A program made the translations under genes and the position numbers. Positions 25,445-34,846 of a DNA stretch of 41,912 bases are shown one piece after another (within the stretch, counting starts at the first letter, position 1; each line of letters starts with the position of its first letter). Under the pieces are notes generated by a model. That model saw only the letters and a list, made by a program, of their open reading frames with translations, did not search any database and was not told where the DNA came from. Origin of the DNA: an uncultured Bacilli bacterium (GTDB lineage: Bacteria > Bacillota_I > Bacilli_A > RF39 > UBA660). The stretch lies in contig CALVRH010000010.1 in NCBI GenBank assembly GCA_944358535.1, forward strand, positions 1-41,912. The letters are read 5' to 3'.

Positions 25445-25816
25445 TTATTCATCTTGAGCAGTATCATATTCATAACTATATTTAGTACCATCATAATTTA
25501 TGGTAACAACATTATCTAAATTAAAGTCTTCGGCTGTTTTAGGGTTTTTAATATTGCCAGATGGTAACAGACCGTTTTCTTGAAGTTCTCTTAGGGTTAT
25601 TTGACATGATTCTGTTTGACATTTTGTCATTTCGTATATGTTTTTGGCGACATAGTTTTTAGCCGCTCTTTCAAAACTTGTTATTTGTTCATCATATGTT
25701 TGATTGGTACTATCAATGATAGTTCTTTGAACAATTGGGACAGTAATCATAGCTAAAATACCTAAAATTACTATAACTCCTAATAATTCAACAAGAGTAA
25801 AACCTTTATTTTTCAT
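25445..25816 (-). CDS. type IV pilin-like / pseudopilin protein
   Basis: 123 residues. A short basic leader is followed by GFTLVELLGVIVILGILA, the class III signal and N-methylation motif with glutamate at +5 of the cleavage site. The rest is a small domain with two cysteines (CQTESCQ), which may form a disulfide. Prepilin peptidase would cleave after the glycine. No pilus assembly gene, ATPase or prepilin peptidase is in the window, so this is an isolated pilin gene, perhaps of a com/type IV system elsewhere. GGTGAAG precedes ATG 25816. Confidence 0.88.
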   Translation of the reverse strand: MKNKGFTLVELLGVIVILGILAMITVPIVQRTIIDSTNQTYDEQITSFERAAKNYVAKNIYEMTKCQTESCQITLRELQENGLLPSGNIKNPKTAEDFNLDNVVTINYDGTKYSYEYDTAQDE

Positions 25817-25875
25817 TTTTCTTCACCTACTATAAATTATAAATTAGCTAATAAAATTAGTCAAGGTTTTACATA

Positions 25876-25900
25876 GAAAAAGCACGTTTGGAATGTGCTT
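25876..25900 (-). terminator. terminator of the GH25 gene
   Basis: AAGCAC/GTGCTT stem with a 9-nt loop and five T on the minus strand, overlapping the stop at 25899. Confidence 0.75.
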
Positions 25901-27131
25901 AATTTTGGTCTATTTCTTCAGTTTGATTATCATTTGTTTCTTCTATATTTTCATATATTTTTAATTGGTCATTTAATATATAACCTGTTTGTCCTTGATA
26001 TGTAATTCTAGACCATGTTTCACTAGTTCCAGTTCTAGTGATGATAGTATCTTTGTTTATTGTTAAGATTTTATTATCAAGTTCAGTGGTTGGTGATTTA
26101 CGAAAATCAGCATTACTGATAGTTACGACTTGTTCATTTACATCATTAAAAGTGATTTTTTTAATAGCTTCATTGTTAGGATCTAAGCTTACTTCACTAT
26201 CGTCTTTTGCTTGGTTACTAGCGTTAGTAGATAGTTTAAAGTAGGCAATATTTAAATCTACTCGGCCATTTATACCTTTTACTATTCCATTGCTTGTATA
26301 TTGCCAAATATTATATTTTCCAGCGTAATTGGTTTTATCGGTATAATGAGCAAGCCATACTTTATATTTGTTTAGGTTATTCATATTCCAAATAGGTCCA
26401 AAGGTGTTTTTACTGCCATAATGCATGGCGGTGTATCCAGCACTTCTAATTCTATTTAGAAAAGTTATTGCATTTTTATTTAACTGGTCATAGCTGACGT
26501 TTGATAGACGATGTCGATTGAAATCTTCAAGATCGAAAGCAACGGGATAAGTTATATTATATCCTTTTATAGCATTTATGGTAAAGTTAGCTTCTTCTAA
26601 AGCTTCCATTTCGTTTTTGGCTACAGAGTAAAAGTAGACACCTACATGGATATTGTTAGCCAAGGCACCTTCAATGTTTTTTTTAAAATATGGGTCCATA
26701 ACGATTTTGCCTGTACCATAACCACGGTACCCTACTCTTATGATGGCAAATTCAATGCCATCTTGTTTTACTTGAGACCAATTTATGTCTCCTTGGTATT
26801 TTGAAACATCAATACCGAGGGATGTACCACTGGTTTCATATTGTTTAATATCATTTACGGTAAAATTTCCTCTTGTGTCTTTTTTTCTATTTTGCTTCAT
26901 ACCATCTTCTTTATCGTTAACTGGAGCAACAACTATTTCTGGGGTTTCTTGAACAACTGGAACGGTATATGTTGGGGTATTTACTTTTTTTAGTAAGCTA
27001 ATGTTTGAGGCAATATAGTTTGTTTTTTGATTTAAAATATTATTGTATGAAACACTTAGGATGATATCTAAAATTAAGATGATTAAAAAAGGCAGATATT
27101 TTAAGGCCTTTATATTAAATATTTTTTTCAT
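25899..27131 (-). CDS. GH25 lysozyme with SH3-like domain, membrane-anchored
   Basis: 410 residues. A membrane segment (about 11-28) anchors or exports it. Residues about 100-310 are a GH25 muramidase: GIDVSKYQGDINW with D108, and VAFDLED with the catalytic D200/E202, then IWQYTSNGIV. Residues about 330-395 are a bacterial SH3-like wall-binding domain (VTISNADFRKSPTTE, WSRITYQGQTGYIL). It cleaves the MurNAc-GlcNAc bond of peptidoglycan outside the membrane. Low-complexity acidic tail. GGGAGAG precedes ATG 27131. Confidence 0.92.
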   Translation of the reverse strand: MKKIFNIKALKYLPFLIILILDIILSVSYNNILNQKTNYIASNISLLKKVNTPTYTVPVVQETPEIVVAPVNDKEDGMKQNRKKDTRGNFTVNDIKQYETSGTSLGIDVSKYQGDINWSQVKQDGIEFAIIRVGYRGYGTGKIVMDPYFKKNIEGALANNIHVGVYFYSVAKNEMEALEEANFTINAIKGYNITYPVAFDLEDFNRHRLSNVSYDQLNKNAITFLNRIRSAGYTAMHYGSKNTFGPIWNMNNLNKYKVWLAHYTDKTNYAGKYNIWQYTSNGIVKGINGRVDLNIAYFKLSTNASNQAKDDSEVSLDPNNEAIKKITFNDVNEQVVTISNADFRKSPTTELDNKILTINKDTIITRTGTSETWSRITYQGQTGYILNDQLKIYENIEETNDNQTEEIDQN

Positions 27132-27195
27132 GATTTCTCTCCCTACTTAAACTTTACAAGATTATTATATATTTTATATTATTCAATGTAAAGAG

Positions 27196-28740
27196 TTAAA
27201 TGAGTTTAACAAGGGCAAGATGTTTTTTTTCAATTTCTAACATTTTTTGTTTAAGCTTATCTTTACATTTATCATAGTATTTATTGTTAGATAGGATACT
27301 TATATAGTTATTTATTTTATTCAAATAGTAATCTAAGGAGGTTTCTTTATATTTATCTATATAAATATATATTAGTTCTTCATAAGCTTCATAAATTTCA
27401 TGATTTGCGGCTTTTTTAAAGTATTCAATAGCTTTGTTTATGTCTTTTTCCATTCCAGTTTGAAGGTTACCATTTAAATAGAAATATTTGGCTAAGTTAT
27501 AGAAGGCCCAATGGTCTAAGATGTTTAATGGTACTTCGGTAGCTAAGTTATAGTATTTAAAGGCTTTTTTCATATCTATTTCGGTTGCAATGCCTAGACG
27601 ATAGTATTCACCTATTTTGTTGCAGGCCCAACTTTCTTCTTTTTCAGCACCTACCATAAAATATTTAAAGGCTTTTTTATAGTCTCCTTTTTTTTCATAT
27701 ATTTTACCTAAGTTATTACTGGCATAAACATATTCATGACTATAGGCTTTTTCAAAATATTCAATGGCTTTTTTTTCACTTGGAGCTTCATTTGGAACTA
27801 AACCTTTTAAATAGCAAACGCCAATAGTATTAGTGGCGGCAACACTACCAACTTTTTCAGCTTTTTTTAAGTAGTACCAAGCAAGATCTAAATCTTCTTT
27901 GGAAAGATCGCCAATTTTCTTTTGATATATCATTTGAGATATTAGCCAGCAGGCTCTAGGATGATTTTTTTCTGCGGCCTTTTTAAAGTATTCATAACTT
28001 TTTATATATCTTGGGTAACCTGTCATTTGACCGTTATATTCTAGTTCACCCATTTCATAACAAGCGTAAGGATTTTTTTCTTTGGCAAGTTTTTTTAAAG
28101 AATGTGTATAATTAATTCCATCTTGCATTTGGAGGGTTAAAAATTTTTCAAGTTCACTTACGGAAATGTTGGTACTATTTAAAATATTTTCAATAATTTC
28201 TTTTTGTGATGTTTGGGTATATATTGGTTGTTTTTTTTCTACGACAATATATATGAGAATATCACAGAGTGTTTTATATATTTCATTTTGAGTGATTTGT
28301 TTATAAATGCTTTCGGTAAAATAACTTGAAACGCTTTCATCGTTTTTAGCAAGATTATAAAGTTCTAAAACTAATTTTTTTAATTTTTGATGACGTCCAG
28401 TTTTTTCTAACAATTCGTTATGTGAAAGTTTTGGGTATACTTCGCCATCTAATATGGAAAGAAGGCCTATTATGACATCGTCAAATATTTCTGGAGTTTC
28501 TTCATAGTGTTTTTTATAGGTGATATATTTTTGTCTAAATTCACTACCTATGGCTCTATATCCTATACAGTAATTATTAATTGTGGAATCACTGATGTTA
28601 TCGACATTAAAGAGGCAATAAAATATTTCAGTTTGGTTGGCAAAACTTTTGTTTTGAGCGAGTTCTTTAACAGTTTTACAAAAATTACCTAAGGAAAGTT
28701 GGTTTTGATTATTATTCATTTTAATAAAATTTTTTTTCAT
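27196..28740 (-). CDS. Sel1/TPR repeat protein
   Basis: 514 residues. The N-terminal 190 residues are a helical domain without a known match (ends near KEIIENILNS). From about 215 to 480 there are seven or so Sel1-type repeats: YACYEMGELEYNG, AAEKNHPRACWLIS, AATNTIGVCYLKG, YASNNLGKIYEKKG, WACNKIGEYYRLG, WAFYNLAKYFYLNG and a last one around AIEYFKKAANHEIYEAYEEL. No signal peptide, so it is cytoplasmic. Sel1 repeats serve as protein-binding scaffolds. GGTGACC precedes ATG 28740. Alone in its transcript and divergent from the symporter. Confidence 0.85.
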   Translation of the reverse strand: MKKNFIKMNNNQNQLSLGNFCKTVKELAQNKSFANQTEIFYCLFNVDNISDSTINNYCIGYRAIGSEFRQKYITYKKHYEETPEIFDDVIIGLLSILDGEVYPKLSHNELLEKTGRHQKLKKLVLELYNLAKNDESVSSYFTESIYKQITQNEIYKTLCDILIYIVVEKKQPIYTQTSQKEIIENILNSTNISVSELEKFLTLQMQDGINYTHSLKKLAKEKNPYACYEMGELEYNGQMTGYPRYIKSYEYFKKAAEKNHPRACWLISQMIYQKKIGDLSKEDLDLAWYYLKKAEKVGSVAATNTIGVCYLKGLVPNEAPSEKKAIEYFEKAYSHEYVYASNNLGKIYEKKGDYKKAFKYFMVGAEKEESWACNKIGEYYRLGIATEIDMKKAFKYYNLATEVPLNILDHWAFYNLAKYFYLNGNLQTGMEKDINKAIEYFKKAANHEIYEAYEELIYIYIDKYKETSLDYYLNKINNYISILSNNKYYDKCKDKLKQKMLEIEKKHLALVKLI

Positions 28741-28868
28741 TTTTGGTCACCATTTTTATTATAGCACATATTTGAGTAAAAGTTGTGGATTTTTTTCTTT
28801 TATGTGGAATACACATATTCGGCATTTTTAATAAAATTGATTATAATGTACTAGGAAGGAGTTTTTAT

Positions 28869-30167
28869 ATGACGAGATTGAAAAATTTTTTGAAAAATTA
28901 TAAGACTATGCTTTTGTTAATTTTAGCGATGATTATAGGAGCGGTATGTGGTCTTATATTTAAAGAAGATGCGACTATAGTTAAACCGTTAGGTGATTTA
29001 TTTTTAAATCTAATGTTTGTTATTATTGTACCACTTGTGTTTTTAACTATTTCGCTTGCAGTTGCCAAAGTTAAACACCCAAAAAGACTTGGAAAAATTA
29101 TGATTTCAACTGTAGTTGTATTTTTAATTACTTCAGTGATTGCGGTTGTTATTGGATTTGTAAGTACTTATTTTGTTAATTTAGTGGATGCGGGTGATAC
29201 TTCAGCAATAAGAGAGCTTTTTGATGGCGAGGTTGCTAGTGATGCTGATTTGAATTTCTTAGAGAGAACTGTTCAGTTAATAAGTGTGGATGATTTTACT
29301 GGATTACTTTCTAAGGATAATGTGGTTGCGTTACTTGTATGTGCTTTGATTGTTGGATTTGCGATGAGAATGAGTGGTGAGAAAGCAGAACCATTATTAA
29401 AGGTTATGGAAAGTGCTCATAGTGTGGTATTTAATTTTATTAAGATTACTATGTACTATGCCCCTATTGGTATTGGTTGCTATTTTGCTTCATATGTCGG
29501 AACTTTTGGAGCAAGTATTGCGGCAGGATTCCTTAAGGTTGCAATTTTATATGCTTTAGTTGCTTTTGCTTATTATGTAATTATGTATAGCTTATATGCG
29601 TTTATTTCAGGAGGAAGAAAAGGCGTTAAGGTTTGGTGGAAAAATATTTTGCCTTCAACTTTTACAGCTTTAGCAACATGTTCTTCTGCCGCTTGTATTC
29701 CAATTAATATTGATTCAGCTAAAAAAATGAATGTATCTGAGGATGTGGCAGATACAACTATATCACTTGCTACTAATTTACACCAAGATGGTTCAATGAT
29801 TGGTAGTGTATTTAAGATTATGTTCTTAGTTTGTCTATTTGGAACAAATATTTCTGATGCAGGTACAACTTTTCAAATACTTGTTACAGCTTTAGTAGCA
29901 TCAGTACTTATTAGTGCAGTACCTATTGGTGGCGGAACTATTAGTGAGATGGTTATTATTTCAATGATGGGTTATCCAGTAGCTGCTTTACCTGTTTTAA
30001 CTATGATTGCGACAGTTATTGATGCTCCAGCTACTATGTTAAATGCTGTTGGTGATACAAGTTGTTCATTACTTGTTTCTAGAGCTATCGATGGTAAGGA
30101 CTGGGTAAATAAAAATCATAATGTTATAGAAACTGAAATTAAAGAAAAAAGTAATAAAAAGAAATAA
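28869..30167 (+). CDS. dicarboxylate/amino acid:cation symporter (DAACS family)
   Basis: 432 residues from ATG 28869, with GGAAGGAG upstream; the open frame extends back into the promoter. About eight membrane helices plus two re-entrant loops, as in GltPh-type transporters. The first hairpin is serine-rich (TALATCSSAACIP). In place of the usual NMDGT motif there is NLHQDGSMIG, a divergent form of the cation- and substrate-binding segment. It takes up glutamate, aspartate or small amino/dicarboxylic acids with Na+ or H+. The C-terminus is basic (KEKSNKKK). It ends at a bidirectional terminator. Confidence 0.88.
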   Translation: MTRLKNFLKNYKTMLLLILAMIIGAVCGLIFKEDATIVKPLGDLFLNLMFVIIVPLVFLTISLAVAKVKHPKRLGKIMISTVVVFLITSVIAVVIGFVSTYFVNLVDAGDTSAIRELFDGEVASDADLNFLERTVQLISVDDFTGLLSKDNVVALLVCALIVGFAMRMSGEKAEPLLKVMESAHSVVFNFIKITMYYAPIGIGCYFASYVGTFGASIAAGFLKVAILYALVAFAYYVIMYSLYAFISGGRKGVKVWWKNILPSTFTALATCSSAACIPINIDSAKKMNVSEDVADTTISLATNLHQDGSMIGSVFKIMFLVCLFGTNISDAGTTFQILVTALVASVLISAVPIGGGTISEMVIISMMGYPVAALPVLTMIATVIDAPATMLNAVGDTSCSLLVSRAIDGKDWVNKNHNVIETEIKEKSNKKK

Positions 30168-30171
30168 TTTT

Positions 30172-30199
30172 AAAACGTTCATGTGAAGTGAACGTTTTT
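30172..30199. terminator. bidirectional terminator
   Basis: AAAACGTTCA/TGAACGTTTT perfect 10-bp stem with a 7-nt loop, between the symporter gene and the convergent hypothetical gene. Confidence 0.9.
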
Positions 30200-30728
30200 A
30201 TTTGTTTAAATATTCTGTTATAAATTCAGTTAAAGAGTTACAAATATCTTCAAGATTATTTGTTTGCAAGTATTTTGGATTTAATTCAATTTGAATAATG
30301 TCAATGCTATTATATTTAAACTTATCATTATAATTTTTGTTATATATGGCATTTATGTGATGTGTTTTCAATTTTTTTTGAAGATTTTTGATTATATCAT
30401 ACATAGAAACTAAGTTTTTAGATGTTTCAATTTGCAAATCAAATCCGTTATCTTTTGAGTTTAATATTATACTGATAAGAAGTTTAATATTTTGATTATT
30501 AATAATTTTTAAAAGAGTTGGTTTTAGGTTATTTTCTATATCTGACTCACTAATATTGATTAAAAAAGAACTTTCTGTTTGGTTTGATACATATCTAGCG
30601 ATGGTTTTGGAAGATAAATCTTCTTGATTAGATGTTGGGGTAACTAAGATAACTGGAGTTAACCCCATTTTTATAATGTATGGGGAGTTTGAAAATTCAT
30701 AGTTTTTTATTTCGTCTTGAAATGTCAT
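30198..30728 (-). CDS. hypothetical protein, possibly a divergent N-formylglutamate amidohydrolase-like fold
   Basis: 176 residues with alternating strands and helices and no membrane segment. The order VILVTPTSN, IKLLISIILNSKDNGFDLQIET, LQKKLKTHHINAIYN and SIDIIQIELNP recalls the N-formylglutamate amidohydrolase layout, but the metal-binding residues of that family are not visible, so the similarity is a weak inference. GGTGAT precedes ATG 30728. Transcribed on its own. Confidence 0.6.
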   Translation of the reverse strand: MTFQDEIKNYEFSNSPYIIKMGLTPVILVTPTSNQEDLSSKTIARYVSNQTESSFLINISESDIENNLKPTLLKIINNQNIKLLISIILNSKDNGFDLQIETSKNLVSMYDIIKNLQKKLKTHHINAIYNKNYNDKFKYNSIDIIQIELNPKYLQTNNLEDICNSLTEFITEYLNK

Positions 30729-30793
30729 ATTATCACCATAATTATTGTACCATAAATATACTAAATTATTAAAATATTGTTTGTTATATTATT

Positions 30794-31867
30794 TTAATGT
30801 CTAGATATATTTAAGATGATACCCATGGAGGCTAGTGTGATTAGAAGACTAGAACCTCCATAAGATAAAAATGGTAAAGTGACACCGGTTACTGGGATTA
30901 AGCCGATTACAACACTTAAGTTTAAAACAGCTTGAAAAGCTAGCATGAATATAATACCAAATGCTAAGTATTTACCAAATAAATCTTCACATTTTAAAGC
31001 TATTTTAATGGCTTCATATATTATAAAAACAAATAAACCTGAGACGATAATTACTCCCATGAAGCCAAATTCTTCACTTATTATGGAAAAGATAAAGTCT
31101 GTTTGTGGTTCTGGCAGATAGAAATGTTTTTGTCTAGACCCTCCTAGACCATAGCCGAATAATCCTCCGGGTCCAATGGCATATAATGATTGAATAATTT
31201 GAAAACCACTACCTAAAGGGTCGCTCCAAGGATTTAGAAAAGAAAGTATTCTTTTTAATCTATAGGGAGCAGCAATAATTAAACATACAATACCGATGAC
31301 ACCTAAAAGACCAATTTTAAAGAAAAACTTTAAATCTACACCACCAATAAAAAGTAATCCAATTACGCCCATGACTAATATGACTCCCGTACCAAAGTCT
31401 GGCTGAAGCATGATTAATATAAATATAATTAAGGTAAGACCTAGTATAGGCATAACACCTTTTTTTATATTACCAATATCTTTTTTATTATTATATAAAT
31501 ATTTACTTGTAAAAATAATCATGGCTAGTTTCATGAATTCACTGGGCTGAATACCAAAAGAACCAATTCCAAACCAACTTTTACTACCGTTTCTTTCGGT
31601 TCCAACAATTAAGACTAAGACAATTAAGGTAAAGCAAATTAGAAATATTTTGGAAGCGTATTTATAGTATTTTTTATAATCTATTTTACTAACTATATAC
31701 ATGATTATTATACCTATGATTAAAAAAAGTCCTTGATTTTTGACGTATTTAAATGGGTCATCAAATTTATATTCGGCCCAAATACTAGATGATGAGTAAA
31801 CCATTAATAAGCCAAATAATGATAGAATTATGACTGATATAAACAAACTTAAATTAAATTTTTTCAT
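30794..31867 (-). CDS. ftsW: SEDS peptidoglycan glycosyltransferase FtsW/SpoVE
   Basis: 357 residues from ATG 31867, with GGGGTG upstream; a GTG two codons earlier is part of that site. About ten membrane segments. The SEDS signatures are present: MVYSSSS near the start, QPSEFMKLAMI, QPDFGTGVIL, SGFQIIQSLYAIGPGGLFG, and PEPQTDFIFSIISEEFGF, ending in LPFLSYGGSSL. It polymerises lipid II together with a class B PBP; the gene for such a PBP is two genes upstream. It overlaps mraY by 4 bp. RodA is also possible, but linkage to mraY and the PBP favours FtsW. Confidence 0.92.
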   Translation of the reverse strand: MKKFNLSLFISVIILSLFGLLMVYSSSSIWAEYKFDDPFKYVKNQGLFLIIGIIIMYIVSKIDYKKYYKYASKIFLICFTLIVLVLIVGTERNGSKSWFGIGSFGIQPSEFMKLAMIIFTSKYLYNNKKDIGNIKKGVMPILGLTLIIFILIMLQPDFGTGVILVMGVIGLLFIGGVDLKFFFKIGLLGVIGIVCLIIAAPYRLKRILSFLNPWSDPLGSGFQIIQSLYAIGPGGLFGYGLGGSRQKHFYLPEPQTDFIFSIISEEFGFMGVIIVSGLFVFIIYEAIKIALKCEDLFGKYLAFGIIFMLAFQAVLNLSVVIGLIPVTGVTLPFLSYGGSSLLITLASMGIILNISRH

Positions 31868-32856
31868 AACCACACCCCATATACTAATGCGAACATATTA
31901 GCTATTAAACCTACCGTCCAAAACATTTTTACTATATCGGTTTCTTTCATTCCAAGCTTTTCAAAGGTATGATGAATTGGGGTCATTGGAAAAACTCTTT
32001 TTTTAGTTAATTTATATACAATTATTTGAATTACACAGCTCATGGTTTCTAGAACAAAGACTAGTCCAATTATGACTAGTAATAATTCATGTCTAGTGGT
32101 AATGGCATAAGCTCCTAAGGTGGCTCCCAAACATAACGAACCAGTATCGCCCATAAATACTTTAGCTTTATTAGTATTAAAAAGTAGAAAACCTAATAAA
32201 GCCCCGATTAATGTAAAGGCAAATATAGCTATATCTTCATAACCTTCAAGCCATCCAGTATTCCAAGAGATGATACCGAAGGTTAATAAACTGATAACGG
32301 AAAGACCACCAGCTAAACCATCTAATCCATCAGTTAAGTTTACGGCGTTACTACTAGCGACTAAAACAAATAAAATGAAAATTCCATATAACCACCCAAT
32401 ATTTTGTTTGAAGTTTAAGCTATGGACCCAAAGCAATGGTTCACTACCCGATTTCATGAATAGATAGAAGAAAATTATGGCAACTAATACTTGGAGGGAA
32501 AATTTTTGACTTTTGGTTAATCCTTTATTATCATGTTTTTTGATTATTAGATAATCATCAATAAATCCAATGATGGCGTAACTTATGAATGTGAATATAA
32601 TAATTATTAAGGTATATGTTATTTCTATTTTTTTTAGATAAGCAAATATTAATGTGATTGTGATAGCTGGAATAATAAAGATTAGTCCGCCCATAGTTGG
32701 AGTGCCTTCTTTAGACTTATGGGTTCTTTGAAGGTAAATACTTAGGCTTTGAGAAGCGTGAAATTTTTTTAAAAGAGGAATGATGATTAAGCCGGTTATG
32801 ACTGCGAAGATGAAGCTAATCATCATAGCCATGATTGATTTAGTTAATATGAGCAT
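31864..32856 (-). CDS. mraY: phospho-MurNAc-pentapeptide translocase
   Basis: 330 residues with about ten membrane segments. Diagnostic blocks: HKSKEGTPTMGGLIF, FIDDYL (DD motif), NAVNLTDGLDGLAGG, KVFMGDTGSL and PIHHTFEKLGMKE. It transfers phospho-MurNAc-pentapeptide to undecaprenyl phosphate, making lipid I. GAGGTGAT precedes ATG 32856. Order PBP-mraY-ftsW is a short dcw-type operon; murD, normally between mraY and ftsW, is absent here. Confidence 0.97.
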   Translation of the reverse strand: MLILTKSIMAMMISFIFAVITGLIIIPLLKKFHASQSLSIYLQRTHKSKEGTPTMGGLIFIIPAITITLIFAYLKKIEITYTLIIIIFTFISYAIIGFIDDYLIIKKHDNKGLTKSQKFSLQVLVAIIFFYLFMKSGSEPLLWVHSLNFKQNIGWLYGIFILFVLVASSNAVNLTDGLDGLAGGLSVISLLTFGIISWNTGWLEGYEDIAIFAFTLIGALLGFLLFNTNKAKVFMGDTGSLCLGATLGAYAITTRHELLLVIIGLVFVLETMSCVIQIIVYKLTKKRVFPMTPIHHTFEKLGMKETDIVKMFWTVGLIANMFALVYGVWL

Positions 32857-32870
32857 GTAATCACCTCTTT

Positions 32871-34775
32871 TTATTCAGTAAATAATCTTATGGTTTTACC
32901 TTCTTCGAGTTTTGTGCCTGCTTCTGGGGATTGATAGGTTACTTTATCACCATTACCTTCGACGGAGACTTGAAAGTTTTTGAGTTCTTTTTTAGCTTCA
33001 CTGACAGTTTTTCCAGTAACGTCTGGAACAGTATAAATTTTGGGGTCTGGCCATTTATATTTTTTTTCTTTACCGCCTTCGCTTTTTGGAATGTCTAGGG
33101 CTTTAATACAGTCTTTTAAAACTGCTTTAGATATTGGTCCAACAGTGGTTCCTCCATACTGAACTGTGCCTTTAGGGTTATCTATGGCAATATAGACGAC
33201 AACTTCTGGATTATCGGCGGGCAAGAATCCAATAAATGATAATATATAGTTATTTGAAAGATATTTTCCATTTTCTACTTTTTGAGCTGTTCCAGTTTTT
33301 CCACCTACTCTATAGCCATCAATATAGGATGTTCTTCCACTACCGTTAGCGACGACGTTTTCTAAGGCTTCTCTTACTTTTTTACTGGTTTCTTCACTGA
33401 TAACTTGTCTTACTTTAGTTGGTTTAATTTCCTTTATGACTGTATTGGTTTCTGGCTCGTTAATACTTTTTACTATATATGGTTTATATAGTGTTCCGCC
33501 GTTAATGGCCGCACTTACGGCAGTTACTTGTTGGATTGGTGTTACAGAGACACCTTGACCAAAAGCAGTGGTGGCAAGTTCAACTGGACCAACTTTACTT
33601 CTATCAAATATGATTCCAGTGGATTCACCATTTAGGTCAATGCCGGTTTTTTTACCGAAGCCAAATTTGTCGATATAATCAAACAAAGTGTTTTTACCTA
33701 ATCTTTGGCCTAGAATAACGAAACCGGGGTTACAAGAGTTTTCGACAACTTGCATGAATGTTTCTTTACCATGTCCACCGTGTTTCCAACAATGGATAGT
33801 AGCGTTTTCTACTTTTATACTACCTTTATCATAATATGTGTCTTTTTCTAAATCGACTTTTCCTTCTTCTAGTGCTGCAGCTAAAGTAATTATTTTAAAG
33901 GTAGAACCTGGTTCATAGGTAGCCCATATTGGTAAGTTTCTATTTATTTCTTCTATACTATAGTTTTGATAATTATTTGGATCAAATGTTGGTCTTGCGG
34001 ACATAGCTAGAATTTCTCCTGTATTTGGGTCCATAACTAGGCCTATTGCTCTATCTGGGTTATATTTGGTAACAGCGTTACTTAGTTCTCTTTCTAGGGA
34101 TGCTTGAATTTCGTTATTAATGGTTAAAGTTATATTCATACCATCTTGTGGTTGTTCATAAACTTCACTTAAGGATAATTTATTTCCTTTAGCATCACTA
34201 AAGTATTTTATAGCACCATCTTCACCTGTTAGATATTCATCGTAAGTAAGTTCGATACCACTTAGACCTTGGTTATCAATTCCAACAAAACCTAGGGTAT
34301 GAGCCATGTAATTATCATATGGGTATACTCTCTTAGATTCTTTAACTAAATATACACCTTCTAGTTTTAAGGCTTTGATTTTATCGGAGGTTTCATAAGA
34401 AAGCCTTCTTCCTTCTGGATGAACTCTTTCAATGGATGTTTTTTTACTGACATGTTTATACATTGTTTCATAACTGACATTTAATATTTCAGCAAGTTTA
34501 GTAGCTGTTTCTTTTTTATTTTTTATTTGATTTGGAATAACAACTAATGAAGTTGTAGTTGCATTATCGGCGAGGATTACGCCATTTCTATCATAAATAA
34601 TTCCTCTATCTGCTTTAATTGGTAAGTTTCTACTCCAAAGGTCACTAGCTTTTTTATTTAGTTTTTTGTAGTCAATTACTTGGATATAAAATACTCTTAA
34701 AATGATTACAATAAAGATAAAGAATATTATTAATAATGTTATTTTTATTCTTTTGTGTATATTTTTAAAGAACAT
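32871..34775 (-). CDS. class B penicillin-binding protein with one PASTA domain
   Basis: 634 residues from ATG 34775, with TTGGTGAT upstream. A membrane anchor (12-30) is followed by a PBP dimerisation domain (RGIIYDRNGVILA) and the transpeptidase: SxxK as EPGSTFK (S291), SxN as S347-C-N349, and KTG as GGKTGTA (493-495). One PASTA domain ends the protein (about 578-634, VPDVTGKTVSEAKKEL). Bacillus SpoVD has one PASTA, PBP2B two; it is therefore SpoVD-like in layout, but position in front of mraY-ftsW indicates a division PBP (FtsI role). It cross-links peptidoglycan outside the membrane. Confidence 0.94.
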   Translation of the reverse strand: MFFKNIHKRIKITLLIIFFIFIVIILRVFYIQVIDYKKLNKKASDLWSRNLPIKADRGIIYDRNGVILADNATTTSLVVIPNQIKNKKETATKLAEILNVSYETMYKHVSKKTSIERVHPEGRRLSYETSDKIKALKLEGVYLVKESKRVYPYDNYMAHTLGFVGIDNQGLSGIELTYDEYLTGEDGAIKYFSDAKGNKLSLSEVYEQPQDGMNITLTINNEIQASLERELSNAVTKYNPDRAIGLVMDPNTGEILAMSARPTFDPNNYQNYSIEEINRNLPIWATYEPGSTFKIITLAAALEEGKVDLEKDTYYDKGSIKVENATIHCWKHGGHGKETFMQVVENSCNPGFVILGQRLGKNTLFDYIDKFGFGKKTGIDLNGESTGIIFDRSKVGPVELATTAFGQGVSVTPIQQVTAVSAAINGGTLYKPYIVKSINEPETNTVIKEIKPTKVRQVISEETSKKVREALENVVANGSGRTSYIDGYRVGGKTGTAQKVENGKYLSNNYILSFIGFLPADNPEVVVYIAIDNPKGTVQYGGTTVGPISKAVLKDCIKALDIPKSEGGKEKKYKWPDPKIYTVPDVTGKTVSEAKKELKNFQVSVEGNGDKVTYQSPEAGTKLEEGKTIRLFTE

Positions 34776-34818
34776 ATAATCACCAATTAAATATATGCTT
34801 ATGAAATAAATTTGTTTA

Positions 34819-34845
34819 CAAAAAAACTCGGCTCTTTTTGCCAAG
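34819..34845 (-). terminator. terminator of the second surface-protein gene
   Basis: CTTGGC/GCCGAG stem (one G-T pair), 7-nt loop and seven T on the minus strand, right after the stop at 34847. Confidence 0.85.
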
Positions 34846-34846
34846 C

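Noticed and set aside
32871-34775. SpoVD and sporulation
   Set aside because: One PASTA domain is SpoVD-like, but no sporulation gene is in the window and the gene sits with mraY and ftsW, so a division role is simpler.
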